A stretch of DNA of 64,000 nucleotides from Maricaulis maris (GTDB taxonomy: Bacteria > Pseudomonadota > Alphaproteobacteria > Caulobacterales > Maricaulaceae), in assembly GCF_003634045.1 (NCBI RefSeq), contig NZ_RBIM01000004.1:186001-250000 (forward strand), in the 5' to 3' direction. A model generated the notes under the pieces. The model had not been told where the DNA came from, ran no database searches, and worked only from the letters and a program-made list of their open reading frames with translations. Within the stretch, counting starts at the first letter, position 1. Each line of letters begins with the position of its first letter. The translations under genes and the position numbers were made by a program. Of the stretch, positions 35,365 to 44,951 are shown in pieces.

Positions 35365-36102
35365 ATGATCGAAAGAGTGAAATCCTGGGGTCCCAACGTC
35401 GCCATCGTCCTCGCGGCGGGGACGTTTCTCGCCATCCTTGCCCCCTATGAAACGGCCAGCCTCGGCCTGCCATGGATCTGGCTTTACTGGACGGGTTTGA
35501 TGGCGCTGGGCTGGACTTGCGGCCATGGCTGCAACTGGCTGTTTGACCGCTATGCACCGGACTGGCCCAAATTGGCGACGGGTCTCGCGACGACACTGTT
35601 GGTGTCGATACCCGTGACTGCGGCCGTGGCACTCCTGCAGCTGGTCCTGAGCGGACGCTACCCGCTTTATGTCCTTCCGATGATCTACTTTCTCGTCTGG
35701 GTGATCTCGGCCGCTGTCACGACAGTCTCAATTCTGATTGAACAAAATCGCGCGCGCGGCACATCCAGTCCGGATGCCACGCGTCCATCGGTTGCACTGA
35801 CTGACAAACTTCCGCCGCGGCTTCGCCGCGCCGATATCCTGGCTCTGGAGGCTGAGGATCACTATTTGCGCGTCCATACCGACCTCGGCGACTGCCTGAT
35901 CCTGATGCGATTGAGTGATGCGGTCGCGGCTGTCGCGCCCCTCGACGGTGCCCGCACGCACCGGTCCTGGTGGGTCGCCCGCAAAGCGGTCGAACGCATA
36001 TCCCGCAGCGATGGTCGCGCCACCCTGTCACTGACGACAGGTGCCGAAGCACCGGTCAGCCGGACCTATGCGCCAAAATTACGCGACGCCGGCTGGTATT
36101 AG
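35365..36102 (+). CDS. Membrane-anchored LytTR-domain transcriptional regulator
   Basis: The protein (245 residues from ATG 35365; an ATG at 35350 lies inside a palindrome) has about four N-terminal transmembrane helices (VAIVLAAGTFLAILAPY to VISAAVTTVSILIEQ) and a C-terminal LytTR DNA-binding domain (about residues 145-243: ADILALEAEDHYLRVHT, GDCLILMRLSDAV, HRSWWVARKAVERI, SRTYAPKLRDAGW). Such proteins regulate transcription directly from the membrane. It is divergent from the DUF2141-carotenoid oxygenase operon, its most likely target along with itself. The stop overlaps that of the convergent GNAT gene by four bases. Confidence 0.88.
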   Translation: MIERVKSWGPNVAIVLAAGTFLAILAPYETASLGLPWIWLYWTGLMALGWTCGHGCNWLFDRYAPDWPKLATGLATTLLVSIPVTAAVALLQLVLSGRYPLYVLPMIYFLVWVISAAVTTVSILIEQNRARGTSSPDATRPSVALTDKLPPRLRRADILALEAEDHYLRVHTDLGDCLILMRLSDAVAAVAPLDGARTHRSWWVARKAVERISRSDGRATLSLTTGAEAPVSRTYAPKLRDAGWY

Positions 36103-36641
36103 CGCAAGGATTTGCGGCGGGTCCGCCATTCGCTGGAACTCTGACCCCAGACATCGACGATCATGTTGAACCCGGCGACCTCGGCGTCATGGCCCAGGTC
36201 CCGCGAGCCGATCTTGGCGGCCACGGCTTGGCTCGCCCTATTGTCGGCATCGATGAGATGGATGACATCCGGCCATCCCAGCTCATCGATCGCGTAGTCC
36301 ATGCATGCCCCCGCCGCTTCCGTGGCGAAACCCCGCCCCCAACTGGCCCGGTTCAGCGACCAACCGATCTCCGGCTGTGGCCAGCCGTGCGGATACCACG
36401 GGCCGACCCGGCCCAACCATTGACCGCTGCCCTTCTCGATCACCGAGAAAAACCCGTATCCGCGCAACGCCCAATGGCCGACAATGCCACACAAGCCGCG
36501 CCAGACATGGGCCGGCTCCTGCGTTCCGCCGATGAATCGGGTGGTTTCCGCGTCGCCCATGAGGTCGCAGAGCGGTTCGAAGTCGGAAAGATCGGGTTGG
36601 CGCAAAATGAGACGATCAGTCTCGAGCTGGATCTGGGTCAT
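36099..36641 (-). CDS. GNAT family N-acetyltransferase (RimJ/RimL-like)
   Basis: From ATG 36641 (MTQIQLETDRLILRQ) the protein has 180 residues; a GTG at 36662 would add seven. It carries EIGWSLNRASWGRGFATEAA (acetyl-CoA loop), a DNRASQAVAAKIG segment and the typical ETDRLILR N-terminus of RimJ/RimL-type enzymes. Substrate unknown. Its TAA stop shares TTAG (36099-36102) with the convergent LytTR gene. Upstream, 36642-36839 holds no gene; an ACTTGC/GCAAGT inverted repeat lies at 36798-36819. Confidence 0.86.
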   Translation of the reverse strand: MTQIQLETDRLILRQPDLSDFEPLCDLMGDAETTRFIGGTQEPAHVWRGLCGIVGHWALRGYGFFSVIEKGSGQWLGRVGPWYPHGWPQPEIGWSLNRASWGRGFATEAAGACMDYAIDELGWPDVIHLIDADNRASQAVAAKIGSRDLGHDAEVAGFNMIVDVWGQSSSEWRTRRKSLR

Positions 36642-36839
36642 TGCGCCACTCGATGAGTTCACGCCGGGGCGGTCAAGTTAAAACCGAGCGACAGTATTCA
36701 CGCATTGATTATGAGCGTCTGCAGTTATGCGGCTCGCCACTATATCGATAGGCTCGCAGTCCGCCCGAAAACCAGGTCGACGGGCGCGTGGTTTGAAACT
36801 TGCACCGGACAGGGCAAGTCAGAGTGAGTTGAAACATCC

Positions 36840-37355
36840 ATGGCCGACAAGCGGCACGGTCCCGGCGTCATTACCCTGCTGGTCTACATGATCGGTGCGG
36901 CCTCCCTGGCTGGCGGGCTGTCAGGATGGCTGCACGCGACCGGTGCCGTCGACTGGGTCAATGCGTTGGACGCGCCCAACTGGGCACCGAGCTTCGCTGT
37001 CATGAATTTGATCGGCCTGCTTATCCCCGTATGCACGGTCATTGCGCTCTGGATCGTCCAGCGCAGCGGCAAAAACGGGATGCGTTTGCTTGGCAGCTTG
37101 TTGATCGTCCTGTTGCTGACCGGGATGTCGGCGCAAGTCTGTATCTTCTTCGGCCTGCGCGACCCTGCCCTGGGCTTCCTGGCCGCCATGGCCATGTGGA
37201 TCTACGGCCTGTTCGCAACCGGTCTCGTCGGGCGAGCCTCACCTGCGGCGGGAGTCCTCCTCTGGGTCCCGTTCGCCTGGTTGACCACGCTCTTGGTGCT
37301 CGGATTCGAGCTGATGCGACTGAACACGGCGGGTACTTTCGCCGGCGGGCTGTAG
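36840..37355 (+). CDS. TspO/MBR-like membrane protein
   Basis: The 171-residue protein has five hydrophobic segments and the TspO-like pattern VNALDAPNWAPSFAVMNLI, similar to the family's LxxPxWxPP. TspO proteins bind tetrapyrroles and affect pigment or stress responses; in alphaproteobacteria they influence carotenoid and bacteriochlorophyll synthesis. The match is diverged: the family's Trp-rich helices are only partly visible, so this is a tentative family call. It ends just before a bidirectional terminator shared with mdh. Confidence 0.6.
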   Translation: MADKRHGPGVITLLVYMIGAASLAGGLSGWLHATGAVDWVNALDAPNWAPSFAVMNLIGLLIPVCTVIALWIVQRSGKNGMRLLGSLLIVLLLTGMSAQVCIFFGLRDPALGFLAAMAMWIYGLFATGLVGRASPAAGVLLWVPFAWLTTLLVLGFELMRLNTAGTFAGGL

Positions 37356-37360
37356 ACACA

Positions 37361-37393
37361 AAAAAGCCGCCGACCCGTCAGGCCGGCGGCTTT
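37361..37393. terminator. Bidirectional Rho-independent terminator between the TspO-like gene and mdh
   Basis: AAGCCGCCG (from 37364) and CGGCGGCTT (to 37392) form a strong stem; an A-run (37360-37365) precedes it and TTT follows, so both strands read hairpin plus U-run. It lies in the 57-base gap between convergent stops. Confidence 0.85.
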
Positions 37394-37412
37394 CTCAAGT
37401 CTTCCGCCTCAC

Positions 37413-38420
<1,008 letters not shown>

Positions 38421-38493
38421 CTAGCGCTGCGCGAGGGGTTCGGCAAGGCGGTGATATCGCCGCACCGGGTCGCAGGACATTGCCCGACCGGTC

Positions 38494-38700
38494 TCAGCCG
38501 TCCAGCTGGAAGACGTCCTCGACCGCAACCTCCAGCGCCGCAGCAAGCTTGAGCGCTAGAATGGTCGAGGGCACGAAGACCCGGTTTTCGACCGTATTGA
38601 TGGTCTTTCTGGTGACGCCGACCCGCTCGGCCAGCTCGGCCTGGGTGAGGCCCTCACGGGCCCTCAGTTCCTTCAGCCTGTTGGCCAACTCGCTGGTCAC
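38494..38700 (-). CDS. XRE-family helix-turn-helix regulator
   Basis: The 68-residue protein is almost entirely an HTH_3 domain: RLKELRAREGLTQAELAERVGVTRKTINTVEN, then LALKLAAALEVAVEDVF. Such mini-regulators (YozG-like) usually pair with a small membrane protein. Its GTG start overlaps the stop of the membrane gene (GTGA). It is likely to repress its own operon through the palindromes at 39171-39206. 118 bases to the mdh start hold no clear feature. Confidence 0.9.
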   Translation of the reverse strand: MTSELANRLKELRAREGLTQAELAERVGVTRKTINTVENRVFVPSTILALKLAAALEVAVEDVFQLDG

Positions 38701-39158
38701 GCATCATCCTCCAGCTTGTCCCGACCCAAAATCAGGAAAGTCACCAATGGCGCTGTTATGCCAATGATCAGCAATGCGCGGAGTGCTATCGTCGCCGAAA
38801 ACCCGATGAAGAGGTCGGCGGCGAGCAATACCGACGTCGCGCCGATGAGCGCGACAAAGCCGCAGCGTATCGCGAGGCGCTGGTTGTGACAGAACAACTC
38901 ATCCTGAATGACCGATTGCGTGTCGGATCGCCGAACCCTGTTCGCGTAGAGCAAAAACAGGAAGGACGCGCCCGCCCATCCAAGCGCGCCGGCCACGAGC
39001 AAAAGCTGGACGACCAGCTCATAGGGCCCGAGGTCCCAACCGCCCTCTTCAACAATGTTCTCAGCCAATTGCGCGCCCTGCCAGAACAGGAAACTCACAG
39101 CGGCGAGGGCGAGGACCCTGTCGCGCTGGCGGATAAGTTTGGAGACTTGGTCTTCCAT
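38697..39158 (-). CDS. Uncharacterised membrane protein paired with an XRE regulator
   Basis: The 153-residue protein has four hydrophobic segments (VLALAAVSFLFWQGAQLA, LVVQLLLVAGALGWAGASFLFLLY, CGFVALIGATSVLLAADLFIGF, LLIIGITAPLVTFLIL). The layout resembles small membrane proteins found with XRE regulators (DUF2178-like), but the family is uncertain. A GGAAG box precedes ATG 39158, and two inverted repeats lie within 50 bases upstream. Role unknown. Confidence 0.7.
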   Translation of the reverse strand: MEDQVSKLIRQRDRVLALAAVSFLFWQGAQLAENIVEEGGWDLGPYELVVQLLLVAGALGWAGASFLFLLYANRVRRSDTQSVIQDELFCHNQRLAIRCGFVALIGATSVLLAADLFIGFSATIALRALLIIGITAPLVTFLILGRDKLEDDA

Positions 39159-39170
39159 GACGGCACTTCC

Positions 39171-39206
39171 TTGTAACCTTTACGTTACAAGTTACCTATA
39201 GGTGAC
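39171..39206. promoter_or_regulatory. Tandem inverted repeats, candidate operators of the XRE module
   Basis: TTGTAAC (39171-39177) and GTTACAA (39184-39190) are perfect 7-base arms around 6 bases. Immediately after, GTTACC (39191-39196) and GGTGAC (39201-39206) form a second repeat with one mismatch around TATA; another GGTTAC half-site occurs near 39222. They lie 13-48 bases upstream of the membrane protein start at 39158 (minus strand), where promoter and operator are expected. Confidence 0.6.
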
Positions 39207-39223
39207 ATCGAGTGTCGTCAAGG

Positions 39224-40051
39224 TTACATTTTACTGTGCGTCTCCGCATCCTTCAGCTCGCCTGGATAGAAAACATCGAAGGGCGCCGGATTGCGGGCCG
39301 GCACTGGCGTAATACCGGCGAAACGGCGAAAATCGCGGGTCATGTGAGCCTGATCGGCATAGCCCGCATCGGCGGCGACCTCGGTCAGCGCCAATCCGGC
39401 CTTGATCGCATTGCGGGCCCGGTGAAAACGAAAAATCCGGATCATGTTCCCCGCCGTCAGACCACACGCCCGCTCGAACCGACGCCCGACCGTCCGTTCG
39501 CTGGTTCCGGCCATCGCCGCAAGGCCAGCCAAACCCGTCACTTCACCGCCTTGCAGCGCCTCAACAAGCCGACGCACACAGGTCTGGACCAGCGGCGGCT
39601 GCAGCACGCAGTCGAGCTCATTCCCGGCAAGATCAAGAAATCCGACAGGCGACGAGGCGGTACGAGCGAATTCAAGAAGGTGCCGGCTTGGCTCAACACC
39701 AAGTATCTCCGCAAGTGGCACAGCCCGGTTTCGCCATGCCGACGGACGCGCCCCCAGCGCGCCGACGGCCCACGGGTGCAATCGGATTCCCACGACATCC
39801 ATCGGCCCGCTCTGGCGCAGGACCAACACCCGGTTCAAGGGTCCGTAGAGAAATGCCGCCGGCTGACGAGTCCAGCCGTCTCCGTCCCGTTCGAGCGGCG
39901 GTTCTGATCGGTGCAGGATGATCTCGCATGCCCCGTCCGGAGCGATCATCCGGGGCGTGTCATCGCCGTCACGGGAGAGATGCCAGACGCCATCAATGCG
40001 GTCAGCCAAGCCCTCGCCGGCGGGCCGGAACTTATACATCGCCTCGCTCAT
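39224..40051 (-). CDS. AraC-family transcriptional regulator
   Basis: The 275-residue protein has an N-terminal effector domain (MYKFRPAGEGLADRIDGVWH, APDGACEIILHRSEPP, VVGIRLHPWAVGALG; an AraC_binding/DUF6597-like fold) and a C-terminal double HTH (about residues 170-255: GLAGLAAMAGTSERTVGRRFERACGL, FHRARNAIKAGLALTEVAADAGYADQAHMTRDFRRFAGITP). It is divergent from the secreted DUF6265-like gene with 81 bases between the starts, so that gene is a plausible target. Ligand unknown. Confidence 0.9.
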   Translation of the reverse strand: MSEAMYKFRPAGEGLADRIDGVWHLSRDGDDTPRMIAPDGACEIILHRSEPPLERDGDGWTRQPAAFLYGPLNRVLVLRQSGPMDVVGIRLHPWAVGALGARPSAWRNRAVPLAEILGVEPSRHLLEFARTASSPVGFLDLAGNELDCVLQPPLVQTCVRRLVEALQGGEVTGLAGLAAMAGTSERTVGRRFERACGLTAGNMIRIFRFHRARNAIKAGLALTEVAADAGYADQAHMTRDFRRFAGITPVPARNPAPFDVFYPGELKDAETHSKM

Positions 40052-40132
40052 CGCGCCTCCTTGTCCGGATCATTCAAGACGGCGGCCGATTGCGCTGTCA
40101 ATAATGACGACACCCCATCGGAGACCACCACA

Positions 40133-40618
40133 ATGATCACCCGAAAACCCGCACGATCGCACGTCAACGACCACCTCGCTCTTGCCGCGTTGGTGATCGC
40201 TGCCTGCGCCCCGGCATCGAGCGCACTTGGCCAGGACGACACGCTCGACTGGATGACCGGCCACTGGCGCAGCACGGGCGGCGATCCGGTGATTGAGGAA
40301 GTCTGGACCGACAGCGCAGGCGGCCTGCTGCTGGGGGTCAACCGGACCCGAGTCGACGGCAGTGCCGTGGGCTTCGAGTTCCTGCGCATCGAGCTGGCCG
40401 GCGAAACCGGTCGGTACTGCGCCCAACCCGGCGGACGCCCGGCGAGTTGCTTCGAACTGGTCGAGCGCGGCGCCAGTTCGGTCCGGTTCGAGAACCCCGA
40501 TCACGACTTTCCCAACGTCATTGCCTACAGCCGAGAGGGCGATGTCATGACGGCCGTTATCTCGGACATGTCAGGGGAGCAGGCCATGAGTTTTGCCTGG
40601 ACGTTGGTGACAGGCTGA
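40133..40618 (+). CDS. Secreted DUF6265-like protein
   Basis: From ATG 40133 the protein has 161 residues. The N-terminus is hydrophobic (LALAALVIAACAPASSA); the VIAAC could serve as a lipobox, so a lipoprotein is possible. The body matches DUF6265: LDWMTGHWRSTGGDPVIEEVW, GLLLGVNRT, GFEFLRIE, RFENPDHDFPNVIAY. The fold is thought to be a small beta-barrel; function is unknown. It is divergently transcribed from the AraC gene. Confidence 0.78.
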   Translation: MITRKPARSHVNDHLALAALVIAACAPASSALGQDDTLDWMTGHWRSTGGDPVIEEVWTDSAGGLLLGVNRTRVDGSAVGFEFLRIELAGETGRYCAQPGGRPASCFELVERGASSVRFENPDHDFPNVIAYSREGDVMTAVISDMSGEQAMSFAWTLVTG

Positions 40619-40637
40619 AAGGCATGGGCGGAAGAGC

Positions 40638-41321
40638 TTAACGCTTGAGCGCCATCAATATTCCGTCGCCCAAACCGGTGAAGGCAATATCCACACGCGC
40701 GTCCGCCCGCAATGTCTCCGCAAGCGCCGCGAGGGCTGCCGTATCGGCATCCACCCGGACCCGGTCCGGGTCGGCGACACTGCCGCCCCACAGCACATTG
40801 TCGAACAGGATCAGCCCGCCACGCCGAACCAGGCTGAGCGCCGCCTCGTAGTAGGCATCATAGCCGGTCTTGTCCGCGTCGATGAAAATCATGTCGACGG
40901 TACCGCCCCGCGCATCGACCAAGCCAGCCAGCGTCTCTCGCGCATCGCCGATGCGCAGCTCGATCTGGTCGGTCACACCGGCTTCGTCCCAATAGGACCG
41001 GGCCTTCCCGGTATAATCCTCGGAAATGTCGCAGCCGATCAAGCGCGCGGCCTCACCATGCATGTCGCGCATGGCCAGGATCGTCGCCAGGGCCGAATAG
41101 CCGGTAAAGACACCGACCTCGACCGCGGTCCGAGCCGAGACCAGACGGGCACACATTTGCAGGAAGGCGCCCTGCTCCGGCGAGATCTGCATGCGCGAGA
41201 CATCGCCCATGGCGTCGGTTTCGGTGCGACACCGCGCGAGGGCCGGATGTTCCGCGCGATTGGCGCGGCGAACGTATTCGACGATTTCCGGTGACAAGCC
41301 GATAGAACGTGACATTGGCAT
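40638..41321 (-). CDS. SAM-dependent O-methyltransferase (class I, CCoAOMT/COMT-like)
   Basis: The 227-residue protein shows the catechol/caffeoyl-CoA O-methyltransferase pattern: AVEVGVFTGYSALATILAM (SAM site), IGCDISEDYTGKARSYWDEAG, FIDADKTGYDAYYEAAL (metal- and SAM-binding DADK), RRGGLILFDNVLW. These Mg-dependent enzymes methylate catechol-type hydroxyls; the natural substrate is unknown. It starts 8 bases after the zapE stop, so the two are probably cotranscribed. An alternative ATG is at 41315. Confidence 0.9.
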   Translation of the reverse strand: MPMSRSIGLSPEIVEYVRRANRAEHPALARCRTETDAMGDVSRMQISPEQGAFLQMCARLVSARTAVEVGVFTGYSALATILAMRDMHGEAARLIGCDISEDYTGKARSYWDEAGVTDQIELRIGDARETLAGLVDARGGTVDMIFIDADKTGYDAYYEAALSLVRRGGLILFDNVLWGGSVADPDRVRVDADTAALAALAETLRADARVDIAFTGLGDGILMALKR

Positions 41322-41329
41322 TCCCTATT

Positions 41330-42475
41330 TTACGGTGCGGCGTCGCCCTCATCCTCACGGCGCTGGGCTGCGAGATAGTCATGCGTTCGCATTTCCATCA
41401 GGCGCGAGGCGGTCCGTTCGAACTCGAAGGCGCCATCACCGTCCGGATAGAGATCAACCGGCTCGGCATCGGCACTCATGACCAGCTTGGTGCGTGCCTC
41501 GTAGAGCGCGTCGATCAGTGTCACGAAGCGCTTGGCCTCATTGCGTTTGGCCGGCGATAACCGGGGTACGTATTCCAGCAGGACAGTGTGGAAACGGTCG
41601 GCCAGGGTAAGGTAATCGGCTGGCCCGAGCGGCTGAGCGCACAATTCGGAGAAGGTAAAGCGCGCCACGCCGGCGGCTTCGCGCTCGACGACAAGACTGC
41701 GCCCCTTCACATCGAGCACGCAATGCTGCGGCACGGCGCCGGAGGTCAGGCGTTCCCAGGCCTTGTTCATGGCCAGTTCCGCATCGGCTGAGAGCGGCGT
41801 GTAGTAGACTGGCGCGGCCTCCAGCTGGCGCAGGCGGAAGTCTGTCCCGCTATCGAGCTCCATGATGTCGAGCCGGTCCTTGAGCATCGCGATCACGGGC
41901 AGGAAACGCTGGCGGTTGAGGCCGTTCTTGTAGAGATCATCGGGATGGCGATTCGACGTCGCCACCACCACTACACCGCGCTCGAAGAATTGCTCGAACA
42001 GCCGCCCCAGAATTGAGGCATCGGCGATGTCGGTGACCTGGAATTCGTCGAAGGCCAGAAGGCGCGCCTTGGCAGCAATGGCGTTGGCAACAGGCGGGAT
42101 CGGATCATCCCCTGCGCCGCGCACATATTCGGGCCGCTTGCGCCGTTCCTCCGCGCTCAGCTTGCGCCAAGCGTTGATACGGGCATGCACATCCTGCATG
42201 AATTCATGAAAATGTGCCCGGCGCTTCGGGGCGACCGGCGCGTGTTCGACGAACAAGTCCATCAGCATGGATTTGCCGCGTCCAACTCCACCCCACAGGT
42301 ATAGACCCCGGGGCGCCGGTTCCCGCCTGCCAAAGAATGATCTGCGATCCGGGCGCCAAGCCGAGAGACGCGCGGCCAGATCAGTCAACACCTCGGCGGC
42401 CCGCTCCTGTTCGGGATCGGGGCTGAGAAGACCAGCATCAACACGCTGGCGAAGAACGGAAAGCGGCGTCGTCAT
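41330..42475 (-). CDS. zapE: Cell division protein ZapE (AFG1-like ATPase)
   Basis: ZapE is an AAA-type ATPase of the AFG1 family, linked in E. coli to Z-ring dynamics and in mitochondria to membrane protein quality control. The 381-residue protein has Walker A GGVGRGKSMLMDLF, HFHEFMQDVHARI, LLAFDEFQVTDIADA (Walker B), VVVATSNRHPDDLYKNGL and FSELCAQPLGPADYL. The family's length and motifs are complete. It lies in the mdh neighbourhood, as in related genomes, but with extra genes between. Confidence 0.94.
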   Translation of the reverse strand: MTTPLSVLRQRVDAGLLSPDPEQERAAEVLTDLAARLSAWRPDRRSFFGRREPAPRGLYLWGGVGRGKSMLMDLFVEHAPVAPKRRAHFHEFMQDVHARINAWRKLSAEERRKRPEYVRGAGDDPIPPVANAIAAKARLLAFDEFQVTDIADASILGRLFEQFFERGVVVVATSNRHPDDLYKNGLNRQRFLPVIAMLKDRLDIMELDSGTDFRLRQLEAAPVYYTPLSADAELAMNKAWERLTSGAVPQHCVLDVKGRSLVVEREAAGVARFTFSELCAQPLGPADYLTLADRFHTVLLEYVPRLSPAKRNEAKRFVTLIDALYEARTKLVMSADAEPVDLYPDGDGAFEFERTASRLMEMRTHDYLAAQRREDEGDAAP

Positions 42476-42646
42476 GCGCGACAGGCTTGGGGGCTGCGGG
42501 TGGTCAGGTCAATGGGTCGCCGCCGCCGCATGACTCCATCCCCACAGAAATGTGATGTCCAAGCCGCAATCTCAGCCTGTCGTCGGGACCACATTGGGCT
42601 AGAAACAAGATTCTCGGGCGGGGGGCGCCACGAGGGAAAATCCGAT

Positions 42647-43105
42647 ATGAGATCCATTCTGCTTGCAATCGCTCTTGCGACGATGCCAGCGCTGGCCGCC
42701 GCCCAATCCGTTGATGACGGCTCGTCATTCGCGGAAACAGAGCATGAAATCCGGGCGGTAATCGCTGACTATTTCTGGGGTCGCCAAGCGGGCAATCCGG
42801 AGCAGTTGGGACGTGCTTTCAATCTGGACAGCGGCCAATTCGCCTATGTCCGCCGTACCAATGAAGGCGATGAGGTGATCGCCATGTCGCTTGCCGATTT
42901 TGCCGCGCGTGCAGATGGCCCCCTATCCGCTCCCAACACCGGCCGCATCCTCAGCCTGGATATCGTCGGCGACCAGATGGCCTTTGTGAAATTCGAGCTC
43001 GCGGGCGAGTCCCGCACTTTCATCGACTATTTCGTGCTGTACCGCGTCGATCAGCGCTGGATGATACAATCCAAGACGTCAGCCATGTTCCAGCCGACGC
43101 CCTGA
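42647..43105 (+). CDS. Secreted nuclear-transport-factor-2-like (lumazine-binding type) protein
   Basis: The start at ATG 42647, after a GAGGGA box, gives 152 residues with a signal peptide (MRSILLAIALATMPALAAAQ). The mature part (EIRAVIADYFWGRQAGNPEQLGRAFN, VIAMSLADFAARA, VGDQMAFVKFEL, FIDYFVLYRVDQRWMIQSKT) has the pattern of putative lumazine-binding NTF2-like proteins. These are usually small ligand-binding or orphan enzymes in the periplasm. The longer upstream frame from 42500 has no similarity. Function unknown. Confidence 0.75.
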   Translation: MRSILLAIALATMPALAAAQSVDDGSSFAETEHEIRAVIADYFWGRQAGNPEQLGRAFNLDSGQFAYVRRTNEGDEVIAMSLADFAARADGPLSAPNTGRILSLDIVGDQMAFVKFELAGESRTFIDYFVLYRVDQRWMIQSKTSAMFQPTP

Positions 43106-43122
43106 CGCCGCGAACCCGTCGG

Positions 43123-43548
43123 TCAACTTATCTCCGCCAGCGCCGCGCGCATTGTGTCCGGCAGCGGGACCGGCCGGCGGGTGTCACGGTCGACATAGAC
43201 GTGCACGAAGCGCCCCTGGGCCGCGGGTTGATTCTCGCCGACCCTGAACAGGCCGATCTCGTAGCTGACCGAGGAATTGCCCAGTCGCGCCACACGCACG
43301 CCCGCTTCGACGGTTTCGGGATAGGCCAGTGGCGCGAAGTAGTTGCACCCTGTCTCGACGACCAAGCCGATCACCTGACCGGCATGGATATCCAGCCCGC
43401 CCTCTTCGATCAGGAAACAGTTCACGGCCGTATCGAAGAAGCCGTAATAGGCAGCATTATTGATGTGGCCATAGATGTCATTATCGGCCCAACGGGTCGG
43501 CAGGGCGCGAAAGCGCGGATAGTCGATGCGGGCGCGTTTCTCGATCAC
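43123..43548 (-). CDS. Hotdog-fold acyl-CoA thioesterase
   Basis: The 141-residue protein has the 4-hydroxybenzoyl-CoA thioesterase signature [25 protein letters not shown], with the catalytic Asp in WADND, plus [16 protein letters not shown]. Such enzymes hydrolyse acyl-CoA esters in the cytoplasm; the substrate is not clear. The start is GTG, overlapping the alcohol dehydrogenase stop (GTGA), so the two genes are translationally coupled. The start is therefore unusual but well supported. Confidence 0.9.
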   Translation of the reverse strand: MIEKRARIDYPRFRALPTRWADNDIYGHINNAAYYGFFDTAVNCFLIEEGGLDIHAGQVIGLVVETGCNYFAPLAYPETVEAGVRVARLGNSSVSYEIGLFRVGENQPAAQGRFVHVYVDRDTRRPVPLPDTMRAALAEIS

Positions 43549-44687
43549 AGCACGGCCTCATAGCAGGCCTGGGCCGCCTCAAGCGTCATGGGGCGTGGAT
43601 TATTCTTCAACAGGCGCTCAACCTTCATCGCGTCCTCCGCCAAGCGAGGCAAGTCATTGTGGGAAACGCCGACCTGGCTCAGACGCGTTTCGATGCCAAC
43701 CACGTCGGCGATCCGTTCCATCTCGGTGACCAGCGCATCGGTTGACGGCGCCGCAAGGTCAAGATGGGCCGCGAGCTGTGTATAGAGCGGTTCGGCGCTG
43801 GCGGCATTGTAGCGCAGGACAGGCGGCAGCATCAGCGAATTGGAAAGTCCGTGCGGCACATGGAAAATCCCGCCGAGCGGATAAGCAAGTGCGTGAACCG
43901 CACCGACGGGCGCGTTGGCGAAGGCCTGACCGGTCAACAGCGCCCCCAGCAGCATGTCCTCACGCGCCTCGATGTCAGTGCCGTCGAGGCAGGCGCGCTC
44001 AATCGCGCCATGCAATTTCTTCAGACCGGCCAAGGCCAACGCATCTGACACCGGATTTTTTTCCAGCGCCGAGGTATAGGCCTCAATCCCGTGCACCATG
44101 GCATCAATACCGGTCGCAGCGGTGACATGACGTGGCAGGCCGAGCGTAAGCTCGGCATCCAATACCGCCATATCCCCATAAAGAGCTGGATCATTGACGC
44201 CCATTTTCGACGTCTTGCCGACCGTGACAACCGAGATCGGCGTTACTTCTGATCCTGTGCCGGCGGTGGTTGGAATCAGGATGAGCGGCAGGCGAGACCC
44301 CGTCACCTGATTGACGCCATACATGTCGGAGAGTGGCTGGTCACTGCCAAGCAGGAGCGCGACGAGCTTGGCGGTATCCATTGACGAGCCGCCCCCAAAG
44401 CCGACGACCAGCTGCCCCCCAAAGTCCCGAGCGCGTGCGGTTGCAGCCAGAACCATGTCTTCAGGCGGGTCCGCGACAACATCGTCAATGACGAGTATCG
44501 ACCGGCCGGCCGCTTCCAATCCTGCCAGCGCGCGGTCGATCAATCCGAACTGACGCACGCCCTTGTCGGTCACCAGTACAACGCGCTCGACACCGGCCAT
44601 CAGCGATGCCGCGATCATCTCGAGTTTCCCGGCGCTGCCGCGACCGGCGTGAATGTGAGGAACGGTGCGGAACTGGAATGTGGCCAT
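43545..44687 (-). CDS. Iron-containing alcohol dehydrogenase
   Basis: The 380-residue protein is a group III (Fe-dependent) alcohol dehydrogenase: NAD site [30 protein letters not shown], the metal-binding aspartate and histidine in the segment [25 protein letters not shown] (written in parts: [21 protein letters not shown]) and the later histidines in [20 protein letters not shown]. Substrates range from primary alcohols to aldehydes of small acids. It is coupled to the downstream thioesterase, suggesting they process related short-chain metabolites. Confidence 0.92.
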   Translation of the reverse strand: MATFQFRTVPHIHAGRGSAGKLEMIAASLMAGVERVVLVTDKGVRQFGLIDRALAGLEAAGRSILVIDDVVADPPEDMVLAATARARDFGGQLVVGFGGGSSMDTAKLVALLLGSDQPLSDMYGVNQVTGSRLPLILIPTTAGTGSEVTPISVVTVGKTSKMGVNDPALYGDMAVLDAELTLGLPRHVTAATGIDAMVHGIEAYTSALEKNPVSDALALAGLKKLHGAIERACLDGTDIEAREDMLLGALLTGQAFANAPVGAVHALAYPLGGIFHVPHGLSNSLMLPPVLRYNAASAEPLYTQLAAHLDLAAPSTDALVTEMERIADVVGIETRLSQVGVSHNDLPRLAEDAMKVERLLKNNPRPMTLEAAQACYEAVL

Positions 44688-44951
44688 TTTGGACTCTCAA
44701 CGCCGGATTACAGTTAACGGTATGTTTTCCATGTCCTATCGGGCCGGACTTGGCAAGGGGGCGGCCAATCGCAGTTTGACGCTCATTTTCTACGCATTTG
44801 AATTAGTTGAAGACCCTTGGTTAATTTTCGAAACACCTTGTGTTTACACGCGGTTTCGGACGCGCTGCTCATTTTGAAATACTGGCGAACAGCGTTCGAC
44901 AAACCTAATTTGTGTGACAGCAACAAGAACAAGACTGTGTAGGTATTGAGT

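Noticed and set aside
36798-36819. ACTTGC/GCAAGT inverted repeat before the TspO-like gene
   Set aside because: Six-base arms with a 10-base spacer are weak and could be chance; noted only with the neighbouring gene.
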